DNA of 64,000 bases, from the NCBI RefSeq assembly GCF_000720325.1, contig NZ_JOJM01000021.1, positions 1 through 64,000 of the forward strand. Reading direction: 5' to 3'. The notes under the pieces were generated by a model. It worked only from the letters and a program-made list of their open reading frames with translations. It had not been told where the DNA came from and did not search any database. Both the position numbers and the translations under genes were made by a program. This DNA is from Streptomyces sp. NRRL B-1347 (GTDB taxonomy: Bacteria; Actinomycetota; Actinomycetes; Streptomycetales; Streptomycetaceae). Shown here one piece after another: positions 29,358 through 37,077 of the stretch (within the stretch, counting starts at the first letter, position 1; the number at the start of each line of letters is the position of its first letter).

Positions 29358-29397
29358 CCATGTTGAACCTGGAACGGCCATGTTGAACCTGGAGCGT
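29358..29397 (+). repeat. 20-base tandem duplication covering the LysR start codon
   Basis: CCATGTTGAACCTGGAACGG (29358-29377) is repeated as CCATGTTGAACCTGGAGCGT (29378-29397). The first copy keeps the ribosome binding site GGAGGAG (29351-29357) and reads MLNLERPC then stop. The second copy carries the true ATG in another frame. See the findings. Confidence 0.9.
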
Positions 29398-30282
29398 CTG
29401 CGGACCCTCGACGCGCTCGCCCGGCACGGATCGGTGAGCGGCGCGGCCGCCGGGCTGCACGTCACGACGTCCGCCGTCTCGCAGCAGATGACCAAGCTGG
29501 AGCGCGAGGTGGGCCAGCAGCTGCTCGCGAAGAACGGCCGGGGAGTGCGGCTCACCGACGCCGGACGGCTGCTGGCCGACCACGCCGCGCGCATCCTGTC
29601 CCAGGTGGAGCTGGCCCAGGCCGATCTGGAGCGGCAGCGCGGCAAGGCGGTCGGCGAGCTGCGGATCTCCGCGTTCCCGACGGCGATGCGCGGCCTTCTG
29701 CCCACCGCCCTCTCCTGGCTGCGGGCCCACCACCCGGGCCTGCGCGTGACGGCCGAGGAGCTGGAGCCGCAGGCCGGCGTCCAGAAGGTGGTGCGCGGCG
29801 ACCTGGACCTGGCGGTCGTCCTCGACTGGTACAACAAGCCGCTGCCGCTGCCCGACGGGCTCCTCAAGGCCCCCGTGCTCGACGACCCCGCCGATGTGGC
29901 GATGCCCGTGGCGCACCCGCTGGCCGACCGCCCCGAAGTCGACCTGGAGGACTTCGCCGAGGACGAGTGGATCACCTGGACGGAGGGCGAGTTCTGCCAC
30001 GAGTGGCTGATGTTCACCCTGCGCGGCCAGGGCTTCGAGCCGCGCATCGCGCACCGCGCGGAGGAGCACCACACCCAGCTCGCCCTGGTCGCGGCCGGGC
30101 TCGGCGTGTGCGTGGTGCCGCGGCTCGGCCGCGACCCGATGCCCGCGGGCGTGCGGACCGTGCCGGTGCGCCACCGGGTGCGGCGGCACGTGTACGTGGT
30201 GTGGCGCACGGACGCCGACCGCCGCCCGTCGATCCGCGCGGCGGTGGAGGCGCTGCGGGTGGCGGGCGCGGGGCTCGGCTGA
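29380..30282 (+). CDS. LysR-family transcriptional regulator
   Basis: 300 aa. LysR helix-turn-helix at residues 1-60 (LNLERLRTLDALARHGSVSGAAAGLHVTTSAVSQQMTKLEREVG) and an effector domain (VGELRISAFPTAMRGLLPTAL; LALVAAGLGVCVVPRLG). The true ATG at 29380 lies in the second copy of a 20-base tandem duplication. The good Shine-Dalgarno is 23 bases upstream and serves an out-of-frame first ATG, whose stop codon TGA overlaps the region of the real start. Translation may depend on reinitiation. It is divergent from an EamA transporter. Confidence 0.88.
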   Translation: MLNLERLRTLDALARHGSVSGAAAGLHVTTSAVSQQMTKLEREVGQQLLAKNGRGVRLTDAGRLLADHAARILSQVELAQADLERQRGKAVGELRISAFPTAMRGLLPTALSWLRAHHPGLRVTAEELEPQAGVQKVVRGDLDLAVVLDWYNKPLPLPDGLLKAPVLDDPADVAMPVAHPLADRPEVDLEDFAEDEWITWTEGEFCHEWLMFTLRGQGFEPRIAHRAEEHHTQLALVAAGLGVCVVPRLGRDPMPAGVRTVPVRHRVRRHVYVVWRTDADRRPSIRAAVEALRVAGAGLG

Positions 30283-30339
30283 CGGCGGGGCGGCAGCCCC
30301 GGAAGGGGCGTGGCTTCCGGAGGCGCCGGGCGGACTGCG

Positions 30340-30825
30340 TCAGTCTGCGGAAGCCCGGGCTGACTGCGCCAGCTTGCGGAAGTCCCAGGACGCCACCGCG
30401 TCCGGGGTGAGCCGCAGCCACGCGTGCCGCCCGTCGTGCACCATCGCGTCCATGTCGAAGTTCTTGCGCGCGAACAGCCGCTCCACGGCGTCGAGTTCGG
30501 GGCAGGGCCCGCCGACGCGCGGTGCCTCGCCCACGCGCTCGACGGTGCCGGTCAGCTCGGCGCCGCGCAGTTCGCCGTACGTCTCGCCCGCGTCGACGAC
30601 GACCGCGATCCGCGGGTCGCGCCCCAGGTCCGCCCAGCGCCTGCTGCGCGTGAGCGAGTACAGCCACAGGGACGTGCCGTCCCACACGAACCACAGCGGG
30701 CTCGCGTGCGGGGCGCCGTCGGCGGACACCGTCGCCACCCTGCAGGTCCGCTCGGCGGTCAGGAAGGCGTCAAGCTCGCCCGGGGTCATCATGATCCGGC
30801 GGCCGCGGCGCTGGGTGAGGGCCAT
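30340..30825 (-). CDS. PPOX-class F420/FMN-binding protein
   Basis: 161 aa with the split-barrel fold: MTPGELDAFLTAERTCRVATVSADGAPHASPLWFVWDGTSLWLYSLTRSRRWADLGRDPRIAVVVDAG is the typical N-terminal strand set of the PPOX/pyridoxamine-oxidase-like class, many of which use F420 in actinobacteria. GAGGAGA precedes the ATG at 30825. The last 14 codons lie in one copy of a 21-base direct repeat (30333-30353 and 30362-30382, three mismatches), so the C-terminus was probably extended or altered by a duplication. Confidence 0.85.
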   Translation of the reverse strand: MALTQRRGRRIMMTPGELDAFLTAERTCRVATVSADGAPHASPLWFVWDGTSLWLYSLTRSRRWADLGRDPRIAVVVDAGETYGELRGAELTGTVERVGEAPRVGGPCPELDAVERLFARKNFDMDAMVHDGRHAWLRLTPDAVASWDFRKLAQSARASAD

Positions 30826-30930
30826 GCGTCGTCTCCTCGTCCGGGGGCCGTCCGCGCGGTGGTCGCGGTCGCGCGGCCGTGTGTCCGCGCGGAGGCGCGG
30901 CCGTACGGCCGCGCGCTGCGGCGCCCATAA

Positions 30931-30945
30931 CTGACAATGCGTCAG
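30931..30945. promoter_or_regulatory. Palindrome upstream of the isochorismatase-like gene
   Basis: CTGAC (30931-30935) and GTCAG (30941-30945) are inverted arms around AATGC, with further partial symmetry outside. It lies between divergent genes and could be a repressor site. No regulator gene is adjacent. Confidence 0.4.
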
Positions 30946-31072
30946 ATGAGCATGGGGTCTCTTCCGCCGGGGCGCAATGCCGGTTAGCCTCCCGCGCACC
31001 GCGGCCACCGACGGCCACGGCCCGCGACCGGGCGCGCCACGCGCCGCGCGGCGGGCTCAGCCGAGGGGGACC

Positions 31073-31723
31073 ATGCCCACGTACGAACAGCTCAGCCGCC
31101 TGCTCGACCCGGCCGCCACCGCCCTGCTCACGGTCGAGTGCCAGCAGGGCGTCGTCGGGCCGCAGAGCGCGCTGCCCGAACTCGCCGAAGCGGCCCGTGC
31201 GTCGGGGGCCCTCACCAATGTCGCGCGCCTGGTGGCCGCCGCCCACGTCGGCGGCGTCCAAGTCCTGCACGCCGTCGCCGAGCGGCGGCCCGACGGGCGC
31301 GGTGCCAGCCACAACGCGCGCCTCTTCAAGGCCGCGGCGAAGCTGCCCGTGCAGCAGCTGTCCGGCACGACGGCCGTGCGGATCGCGCCGCCGATCGAGG
31401 TCGCGGAGGAGGACTTCGTGGTCCGCAGGCTGCACGGCCTCTCGCCGATCGCGGGCACCGACGTCGACGCGCTGCTGCGCAACATCGGCTGCCGCACCCT
31501 CCTGGTGACCGGGGTCTCGGCCAACGTGGCGATCCCGAACGCCGTCTTCGACGCCGTGAACCTCGGCTACACCGCCGTCGTGCCCGCGGACGCCATCGCG
31601 GGGGTCCCCGCCGACTACACCCCCGCGATGGTCCGCAACACGCTCGCCCTGGTCGCCACCGTGACCTCCACCGAGGAGGTCCTCGCCGTGTGGCAGCGGC
31701 CGCGACGCCTGCGGCCCGCCTAG
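31073..31723 (+). CDS. Isochorismatase-like hydrolase family protein, catalytic residues altered
   Basis: 216 aa alpha/beta protein. The family layout is present: strand LLTVECQQGVVG (Glu22 where Asp is usual), HAVAERRPDGRG, and GVSANVAIPNAVFDAVNLGY, where the nucleophile Cys of cysteine hydrolases is Ala153. The D-K-C triad is thus not intact. Like EntB/PhzD-type isochorismatases, some members work without Cys, so either a different reaction or a non-catalytic role is possible. GAGGGGGA at 31063-31070 supports the ATG. It converges with the Rieske gene. Confidence 0.83.
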   Translation: MPTYEQLSRLLDPAATALLTVECQQGVVGPQSALPELAEAARASGALTNVARLVAAAHVGGVQVLHAVAERRPDGRGASHNARLFKAAAKLPVQQLSGTTAVRIAPPIEVAEEDFVVRRLHGLSPIAGTDVDALLRNIGCRTLLVTGVSANVAIPNAVFDAVNLGYTAVVPADAIAGVPADYTPAMVRNTLALVATVTSTEEVLAVWQRPRRLRPA

Positions 31724-31727
31724 CGGC

Positions 31728-32207
31728 TCAGGCCAGTTTGATCGAGTCCCCCTCCACGCTGATCCCGGCCGGGGGCAGCGGGCTCGTCGCCGGGCTCCTC
31801 TTCACGCTGCCGTCGGCGATGTCGAACTTGCTGCCGTGGCACGTGCAGTTGATGGTGCCGCCCTCGACACTGGCGACCGGGCACTGCTTGTGGGTGCAGA
31901 GGTTCGAGAACGCCTTGAACCGGCCCTTCTCCGGCTGGGTGACCACCACGCCCTCGTCCTTGAAGATCTTCCCGCCGCCCACGGGGATGTCGGCCGTCCT
32001 GGCGAGCACGGCGGCCGCCGCGCCGCCCCCTTCCTTCCCCTTCTCTTTCTCCTCGCCCGCCGGTGCGGAGGAGTCCTTGTCGTCGTCGCCGGAGCCGCAG
32101 CCGACGAGGGCGGCGGCCAGGCCGGCGGCGCCCGCGGCGGTGACCACGGTGCGGCGGGTGAGGTGGTGGCCCGTGGGCAGGGGGGAATCGTCGCTTGAAG
32201 CAGTCAT
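31728..32207 (-). CDS. Exported Rieske [2Fe-2S] protein
   Basis: 159 aa. The N-terminus carries a twin-arginine signal (LTRRTVVTAAGAAGLAAALVG) ending in a lipobox-like LVGC, so the folded cluster protein is probably exported by Tat and lipid-anchored. After an acidic Lys/Glu linker comes a Rieske domain with CTHKQCPV and CTCHGSKFDIADG, giving the 2Cys-2His ligands. It is likely a small periplasmic electron carrier or ferredoxin-like subunit. The stop is 4 bases beyond the isochorismatase-like stop on the opposite strand. Confidence 0.92.
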   Translation of the reverse strand: MTASSDDSPLPTGHHLTRRTVVTAAGAAGLAAALVGCGSGDDDKDSSAPAGEEKEKGKEGGGAAAAVLARTADIPVGGGKIFKDEGVVVTQPEKGRFKAFSNLCTHKQCPVASVEGGTINCTCHGSKFDIADGSVKRSPATSPLPPAGISVEGDSIKLA

Positions 32208-32296
32208 GTCGGGGGATACGGATGCGAGGGGCGGGTTGTTCAAGGTTTGAGCGAGGGCGCCCCGCGAGGGTTTGGTGAGGCCAGTAACCTGGGGCA

Positions 32297-33073
32297 ATGC
32301 TCTCCGAAGTCACCGCCGTCCGGTACGTCACGCCGTTGCGTGAGGGCGGCTCGCTGCCCGGCCTCGTCGAGACCGACGACGGCCGCGGGGCGTACGGGAC
32401 GTACGTCACGAAGTTCAGCGGCGCGGGCCAGGGCCGCAAGACGCTGGTCGCGGAGGTGATCTGCGGGCAGCTGGCGCGCCGCCTCGGCCTGCGCGTGCCG
32501 CGCCTCGTGGGCGTCGGCCTCGACCCCGTGCTCGGCCTCGCCGAACCGGACCAGGAGGTGCAGCAGCTGCTCAAGTCAAGCGGCGGGCTCAACCTCGGCA
32601 TGGAGTACCTGTCGGGTGCCCTCGGCTTCGACCCGCTGGCCTTCGTGGTGGACCCGGCCGAGGCCGGCCGCGTCGTGTGGTTCGACGCGCTGATCAACAA
32701 CGTGGACCGCTCCTGGCGCAACCCCAACCTCCTGGTGTGGCACGGCGACATCTGGCTCATCGACCACGGCGCGAGCATGATCTGGCACCACAACTGGCCC
32801 ACCGCCCAGACCGCATCCGCCAGGGCGTACGACGCCTCCGATCACGCCCTCGCCCCGTACGGCCCCGACGTCGCCGCGGCCGCCGCCGAGCTGGCCCCGC
32901 TGGTCACCAAGGAACTGCTCGCCGAGGTGACCGCCGACGTGCCCGACGCGTGGCTGGACGGCGAGCCGGGCTTCGACGGCCCCGACGCGGTGCGGCAGGC
33001 GTACGCCGACGCGCTGCTCCCGCGCGCGGAGAGCATCCACGAGCGCATCACCCTGGAAGGCGGCGGCAAGTGA
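32297..33073 (+). CDS. HipA-family kinase-like protein
   Basis: 258 aa of the short HipA-like group: YVTKFSGAGQGRKTLVAEVICGQLARRLGLRVPRLVGV (nucleotide-binding lobe with Lys), DALINNVDRSWRNPNLLVW (catalytic loop with N/D/R) and LIDHGAS (metal-binding Asp). HipA proteins phosphorylate targets such as tRNA synthetases; this group lacks a HipB antitoxin gene beside it. It overlaps the DUF3037 gene by GTGA, a conserved pair. The target is unknown. Confidence 0.87.
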   Translation: MLSEVTAVRYVTPLREGGSLPGLVETDDGRGAYGTYVTKFSGAGQGRKTLVAEVICGQLARRLGLRVPRLVGVGLDPVLGLAEPDQEVQQLLKSSGGLNLGMEYLSGALGFDPLAFVVDPAEAGRVVWFDALINNVDRSWRNPNLLVWHGDIWLIDHGASMIWHHNWPTAQTASARAYDASDHALAPYGPDVAAAAAELAPLVTKELLAEVTADVPDAWLDGEPGFDGPDAVRQAYADALLPRAESIHERITLEGGGK

Positions 33074-33471
33074 CCGACACGACCGAGGCCCCCGCACGGG
33101 ACGTCTACGAGTACGCCCTGCTGCGGGTCGTCCCGCGCGTCGAGCGCGGCGAGCAGTTCAACGCGGGCGTGGTGCTCTACTGCCGCGCCAAGTCCTACGT
33201 CGCGGCCCGCGTCCACCTCGACGAGGCCAAGCTCCGCGCCCTCGACCCGGAGGCCGACGCCGCCGGGGTGCGCGCGGCACTCGGCGCCGTCGCAGGGGTC
33301 TGCGCGGGCGGCGACGCCGCGGGTCAGGCCGCGCCGGACGACGCCGGGCGGCGCTTCCGCTGGCTGATCGCGCCGCGGTCGACCGTGGTCCAGCCGGGGC
33401 CCGTGCACACCGGCCTCACCGCCGACCCCGAGGCCGAGGTGGAGCGGCTCGTCGAGCTCCTGGTGCGCTGA
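33070..33471 (+). CDS. DUF3037 family protein, partner of the HipA-like kinase
   Basis: 133 aa with the DUF3037 pattern: VYEYALLRVVPRVERGEQFNAGVVLYCRAKSYVAARV at the N-terminus and RWLIAPRSTVVQPGPVHTGL near the end. Its GTG start overlaps the stop of the kinase gene, so the two are co-translated. DUF3037 has no known activity. The fixed pairing suggests that it is the substrate, inhibitor or specificity factor of the kinase, which is inference. Confidence 0.87.
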   Translation: MTDTTEAPARDVYEYALLRVVPRVERGEQFNAGVVLYCRAKSYVAARVHLDEAKLRALDPEADAAGVRAALGAVAGVCAGGDAAGQAAPDDAGRRFRWLIAPRSTVVQPGPVHTGLTADPEAEVERLVELLVR

Positions 33472-33508
33472 TCGCGGATCGCCCGCCGTGCTGATCCCGG
33501 GGGTGCCG

Positions 33509-33537
33509 TTGACACCGGGTGCCAGGGCTTCTAGCGT
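33509..33537 (+). promoter_or_regulatory. Strong vegetative promoter of the SDR operon
   Basis: TTGACA (33509-33514), 17-base spacer, TAGCGT (33532-33537): nearly ideal HrdB-type promoter 80 bases before the ATG at 33618. Confidence 0.8.
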
Positions 33538-33555
33538 CTCGTCTGCTGAAGGTAC

Positions 33556-33569
33556 TAAGCGGTCGCTCA
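33556..33569. promoter_or_regulatory. Operator-like inverted repeat in the SDR leader
   Basis: TAAGCG (33556-33561) and CGCTCA (33564-33569) form an imperfect palindrome around GT, placed just after the -10 box. This position suits a TetR-type repressor; CTAAGCG-type sites of this kind often precede acyl-CoA metabolism genes in actinobacteria. Confidence 0.5.
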
Positions 33570-33617
33570 CCTGGGGGCGCACCGCGGAGCCGCATCCCAA
33601 GGGCGAGGAGAGCCAGC

Positions 33618-34379
33618 ATGTCCACCACTGAGCAGCGCGTCGCGGTCGTGACCGGAGCGGCGCGAGGCATCGGCGCCGCCACCGCCGTACGCCTCGCCGC
33701 CGAGGGCCGCGCCGTCGCCGTGATCGACCTCGACGAGGCCGCCTGCAAGGACACCGTCGAGAAGATCACGGCCGCGGGCGGCCGGGCCCTCGCCGTGGGC
33801 TGCGACGTGTCCGACGAGGCCCAGGTCGAGGCCGCGGTCGCCCGGATCGCCCAGGAGCTCGGCGCGCCGACGATCCTGGTGAACAACGCGGGCGTGCTGC
33901 GCGACAACCTGCTGTTCAAGATGAGCGCGGACGACTGGGACACGGTCATGAACGTGCACCTGCGGGGCGCTTTCCTGATGTCCAAGGCCTGTCAGAAGCA
34001 CATGGTCGACGCGGGCTTCGGCCGCATCGTGAACCTCTCCAGCTCCTCCGCGCTCGGCAACCGGGGCCAGGTCAACTACGCGGCGGCCAAGGCGGGCATG
34101 CAGGGCTTCACCAAGACCCTCGCCAAGGAGCTCGGCAAGTTCGGCATCACCGCCAACTCGGTCGCGCCCGGCTTCATCGCCACCGAGATGACCAAGGCCA
34201 CCGCGGAACGCGTCGGGATGGGCTTCGAGGACTTCCAGGCCGCGGCCGCCACGCAGATCCCCGTGCAACGCGTCGGCGAGCCCGAGGACATCGCCAACGC
34301 CATCGCCTTCTTCACCGGCGACGCGGCGGGCTTCGTCTCCGGCCAGGTCCTGTACGTGGCCGGCGGCCCGCTCAACTAG
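33618..34379 (+). CDS. Short-chain dehydrogenase, FabG-like 3-oxoacyl-ACP reductase family
   Basis: 253 aa classical SDR. The NAD(P) motif TGAARGIG (about 12-19), NNAG, catalytic Ser in NLSSSSALG and YAAAKAG (Tyr-xxx-Lys) are all present, with the SVAPGFIATEM loop. The acidic VIDLDEA after strand 2 favours NAD(H). It reduces or oxidises a beta-hydroxyacyl-type substrate. GAGGAG precedes the ATG. A strong promoter with an operator-like palindrome lies upstream, and a second SDR follows 38 bases downstream in the same operon. Confidence 0.9.
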   Translation: MSTTEQRVAVVTGAARGIGAATAVRLAAEGRAVAVIDLDEAACKDTVEKITAAGGRALAVGCDVSDEAQVEAAVARIAQELGAPTILVNNAGVLRDNLLFKMSADDWDTVMNVHLRGAFLMSKACQKHMVDAGFGRIVNLSSSSALGNRGQVNYAAAKAGMQGFTKTLAKELGKFGITANSVAPGFIATEMTKATAERVGMGFEDFQAAAATQIPVQRVGEPEDIANAIAFFTGDAAGFVSGQVLYVAGGPLN

Positions 34380-34417
34380 CGCCTCCGCTCCCTCCCCGAC
34401 GCAAAGGACAGCCCAGA

Positions 34418-35173
34418 ATGGCAGTGCAGGACAGCGGCAAGGCGGCGCTCGTGACGGGTGCGAGCCGCGGCATCGGCTACGGCATCGCGGAGGCGCTCGT
34501 CGCCCGCGGCGACCGCGTGTGCATCACCGGGCGCAACGAGGACGCCCTCAAGGAGGCCGTCGAGAAGCTCGGCTCCGACCGCGTCATCGGCGTCGCGGGC
34601 AAGGCCCACGACGAGGCGCACCAGGCGATCGCCGTGGAGCGGGCCATGGAGGCCTTCGGGCGCGTCGACTTCCTGGTCAACAACGCCGGTACGAACCCGG
34701 TGTTCGGGCCCATGGCCGAGCTCGACCTGAACGTGGCGCGCAAGGTCTTCGAGACGAACGTGATCTCGGCCCTCGGCTTCGCGCAGCTGACGTGGAAGGC
34801 GTGGCAGGGCGAGCACGGCGGCGCGATCGTGAACATCGCCTCGATCGCGGGCGTGGCCGCGTCGCCGTTCGTCGGCGCGTACGGCATGAGCAAGGCCGCC
34901 ATGGTCAATCTGACGCTCCAGCTGGCGCACGAGTTCGCCCCGAAGGTCCGGGTCAACGCGATCGCGCCCGCCGTGGTCAAGACCCAGTTCGCCCGGGCGC
35001 TGTACGAGGGCCGCGAGGAGGAGGTGACGTCGGCGTACCCGCTGGGGCGGCTCGGCGTGCCCTCCGACGTCGGCGGCGCGGCGGCGTTCCTCACCTCCGG
35101 GCAGTCCGACTGGATCACCGGCCAGACCCTCGTGGTCGATGGCGGCATCTTCCTGAACGCGGGCGTGGGCTGA
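34418..35173 (+). CDS. Short-chain dehydrogenase/reductase
   Basis: 251 aa classical SDR with TGASRGIG (14-21), NNAGTNP, catalytic Ser in NIASIAG, YGMSKAA and the AIAPAVVKTQFA loop. It is similar in size to the upstream FabG-like protein but not a close duplicate. ITGRNED after strand 2 suggests NADP(H). Separated by 38 bases from the preceding gene with an AGGA start signal, it is likely co-transcribed. The substrate is unknown, but the operon with a FabG-like partner suggests acyl or steroid-like chemistry. Confidence 0.9.
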   Translation: MAVQDSGKAALVTGASRGIGYGIAEALVARGDRVCITGRNEDALKEAVEKLGSDRVIGVAGKAHDEAHQAIAVERAMEAFGRVDFLVNNAGTNPVFGPMAELDLNVARKVFETNVISALGFAQLTWKAWQGEHGGAIVNIASIAGVAASPFVGAYGMSKAAMVNLTLQLAHEFAPKVRVNAIAPAVVKTQFARALYEGREEEVTSAYPLGRLGVPSDVGGAAAFLTSGQSDWITGQTLVVDGGIFLNAGVG

Positions 35174-35309
35174 CCGGCCGCCGCGCCTCCGGCCGGTGCG
35201 GGCACCCCGCCGCACCGGCCGACACGCAGGAAGCGGCGCATCGTACAAACCTCAACAACCGCTCTTAGGTGACGTACGCGCGCAACAAGTACCCCCTCGG
35301 CGTGCCGGG

Positions 35310-35337
35310 TTGGACCGGCCGGACCTTGCGGTAGCGT
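35310..35337 (+). promoter_or_regulatory. Promoter of the solute-binding lipoprotein gene
   Basis: TTGGAC (35310-35315), 16-base spacer and TAGCGT (35332-35337), 38 bases upstream of the GTG at 35376. Confidence 0.65.
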
Positions 35338-35375
35338 CTGCCGCCCCATGGCACGGCAGATCGAGGAGCGCCCGC

Positions 35376-36962
35376 GTGTTCACTAGAGGTCAGCTGCGAT
35401 GCCTGCGTCCGTTCGCGGTGTCGTTGTCCATATCCCTGCTCGCCGGCTGCGGGATGTTCTCGTCCGGGGACTCGGACGACGAGGACGTCATCACCGTGGG
35501 GACGACGAGCGCGCCGACCACGCTCGACCCCGCGGCGTCCTGGGACGGCTCCTGGGAGCTGTACCGGAACGTGTTCCAGACGCTGCTGAGCTTCCCGTCC
35601 GGCGCCACGCAGCCACAGGCGGACGCCGCGCGCTCGTGCCGGTTCCGCGACGCGACCAGCACGGTGTACACGTGTACGCTCCGCGAGGACCTGAGGTTCT
35701 CCAACGGCGACGTGCTGGACGCCGCGGCCGTCAAGCACTCCTTCGACCGGATCCGGCGCATCGACGTCAAGGGCGGCCCCGCGGGACTGCTCGGCTCCCT
35801 GGCGTCGGTCGACGTCGAGGGCGAGCGGACCGTGGTCTTCCGGCTGAAGAAGCCGGACGCGACCTTCCCCTTCGTGCTCGCCACGCCCGCCATGTCGATC
35901 GTCGCCCCGGCCGACTACCCGGCGGACAGGCTCCGCGAGGGCGACGAGGTCACCGGCTCAGGACCGTACGAGCTCGACGACTACCGCGTCGACGAGAAGG
36001 CGGTCCTGGTCAGGAACGACCGCTACGAAGGCGCCGCCGACCGCAAGAACGACGCCGTGACCATCCGCTACTTCGACGACTCCGCCGCCATGGTCGACGC
36101 GCTGCGCGAGAAGGAGCTCGACCTGACCTTCCGCGGGATCGCCGCCGAGGACGTCGTGGCGCAGCAGGGCGCCGACAAGGAGGAGCACCTCCGGCTCGTC
36201 GAGGGCGCGGGCGCCGAGATCCGCTACCTGGTGTTCAACCCCAAGGACCCGTGGGCGCGCAAGCCCGCGGTCCGCAAGGCGTTCGCGCAGGTCCTCGACC
36301 GGCCCGCGCTCGCGCACAAGGTGTACAAGGACACCGTCGAGCCGCTGTACTCGATGGTGCCGCGCGGGGTGAACGGGCACACCACGGGCTTCTTCGACGA
36401 GTACGGCGAGCCCAGCGCCGCCAAGGCCCGGCGCATCCTCAGGGCCGCGGGCATCACCGAGCGGGTGCCGCTCACCCTCTGGTACGCCACCGACCGCTAC
36501 GGCTCCGTGACCGCGGCGGAGTTCGCCGAGCTCAAGCGGCAGCTGGAGGCCTCGGGCCTGTTCGAGATCACGATCAAGGGCCGCCCCTGGAAGGCCTTCG
36601 AGAAGGGCTACGAAGAGGGCCGGTACCCGGTCTTCGGGCGCGGCTGGTTCCCGGACTTCCCGGACGCGGAGAACTTCATCGCGCCCTTCGTGGGCGAGCG
36701 CAACGTCCTCAACACGCCCTACCCCTCGCCGACGATCACCAGGGACCTCCTGCCGCGCTCGCGCCGCGAGGCGGACCGGGGCAAGGTCGCCGACGAGTTC
36801 GAGGCGGCGCAGCGCGTGCTCCTCGACGACGTCCGGCTGCTGCCGCTGTGGCAGGGCAAGCAGTACATCATGGCCAGCGAGGAGATCGCGGGCGGCGAAC
36901 GGGCCCTCGACCCGTCGGCGATCATGATGATGTGGGAGCTGAGCCGCAAGACGAGCTGGTAG
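35376..36962 (+). CDS. ABC transporter substrate-binding lipoprotein, family 5 (peptide/nickel type)
   Basis: 528 aa. Signal peptide with lipobox SLLAGC (Cys about 25) for membrane anchoring, then the SBP_bac_5 fold: ITVGTTSAPTTLDPAASWDG, LREDLRFSNGDVLDAAAVKHSFDRI, VTGSGPYELDDY and AKARRILRAAGI. It binds oligopeptides or similar solutes outside the cell. No permease or ATPase genes lie nearby, so it is an orphan receptor that would share a transporter or act in signalling. GAGGAG lies before the GTG. Confidence 0.9.
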   Translation: MFTRGQLRCLRPFAVSLSISLLAGCGMFSSGDSDDEDVITVGTTSAPTTLDPAASWDGSWELYRNVFQTLLSFPSGATQPQADAARSCRFRDATSTVYTCTLREDLRFSNGDVLDAAAVKHSFDRIRRIDVKGGPAGLLGSLASVDVEGERTVVFRLKKPDATFPFVLATPAMSIVAPADYPADRLREGDEVTGSGPYELDDYRVDEKAVLVRNDRYEGAADRKNDAVTIRYFDDSAAMVDALREKELDLTFRGIAAEDVVAQQGADKEEHLRLVEGAGAEIRYLVFNPKDPWARKPAVRKAFAQVLDRPALAHKVYKDTVEPLYSMVPRGVNGHTTGFFDEYGEPSAAKARRILRAAGITERVPLTLWYATDRYGSVTAAEFAELKRQLEASGLFEITIKGRPWKAFEKGYEEGRYPVFGRGWFPDFPDAENFIAPFVGERNVLNTPYPSPTITRDLLPRSRREADRGKVADEFEAAQRVLLDDVRLLPLWQGKQYIMASEEIAGGERALDPSAIMMMWELSRKTSW

Positions 36963-37015
36963 CCGCCGGGGGGGGGCGGGCCGGGGCGGGGGCGGGGATG
37001 CCCGGCCGGGACCGG

Positions 37016-37038
37016 TTGTCAGTGGTCGCCGGTAGGTT
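37016..37038 (+). promoter_or_regulatory. DNA-damage (PafBC-type) promoter of ung
   Basis: TTGTCAGTG (37016-37024), 8 bases, TAGGTT (37033-37038): an exact match to the RecA-independent actinobacterial damage promoter TTGTCRGTG-N8-TAnnnT. It is 39 bases before the ung GTG, leaving room for a normal leader with CGGAGG. Confidence 0.8.
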
Positions 37039-37077
37039 CTGTGCTGAAGAACGGACCGCACCCCGGAGGTTGTTGAC

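Noticed and set aside
30925..30950. Possible sixth DNA-damage element (TTGTCAGTT on the minus strand near 30932-30940)
   Set aside because: The last base of the upstream box differs and no TAnnnT lies 8 bases on. The site is better seen as the CTGAC-N5-GTCAG palindrome.
36966..36998. G-rich run after the solute-binding protein as a quadruplex or terminator
   Set aside because: The G-tracts are real, but such runs are common in spacers at this G+C content and no stem is formed.
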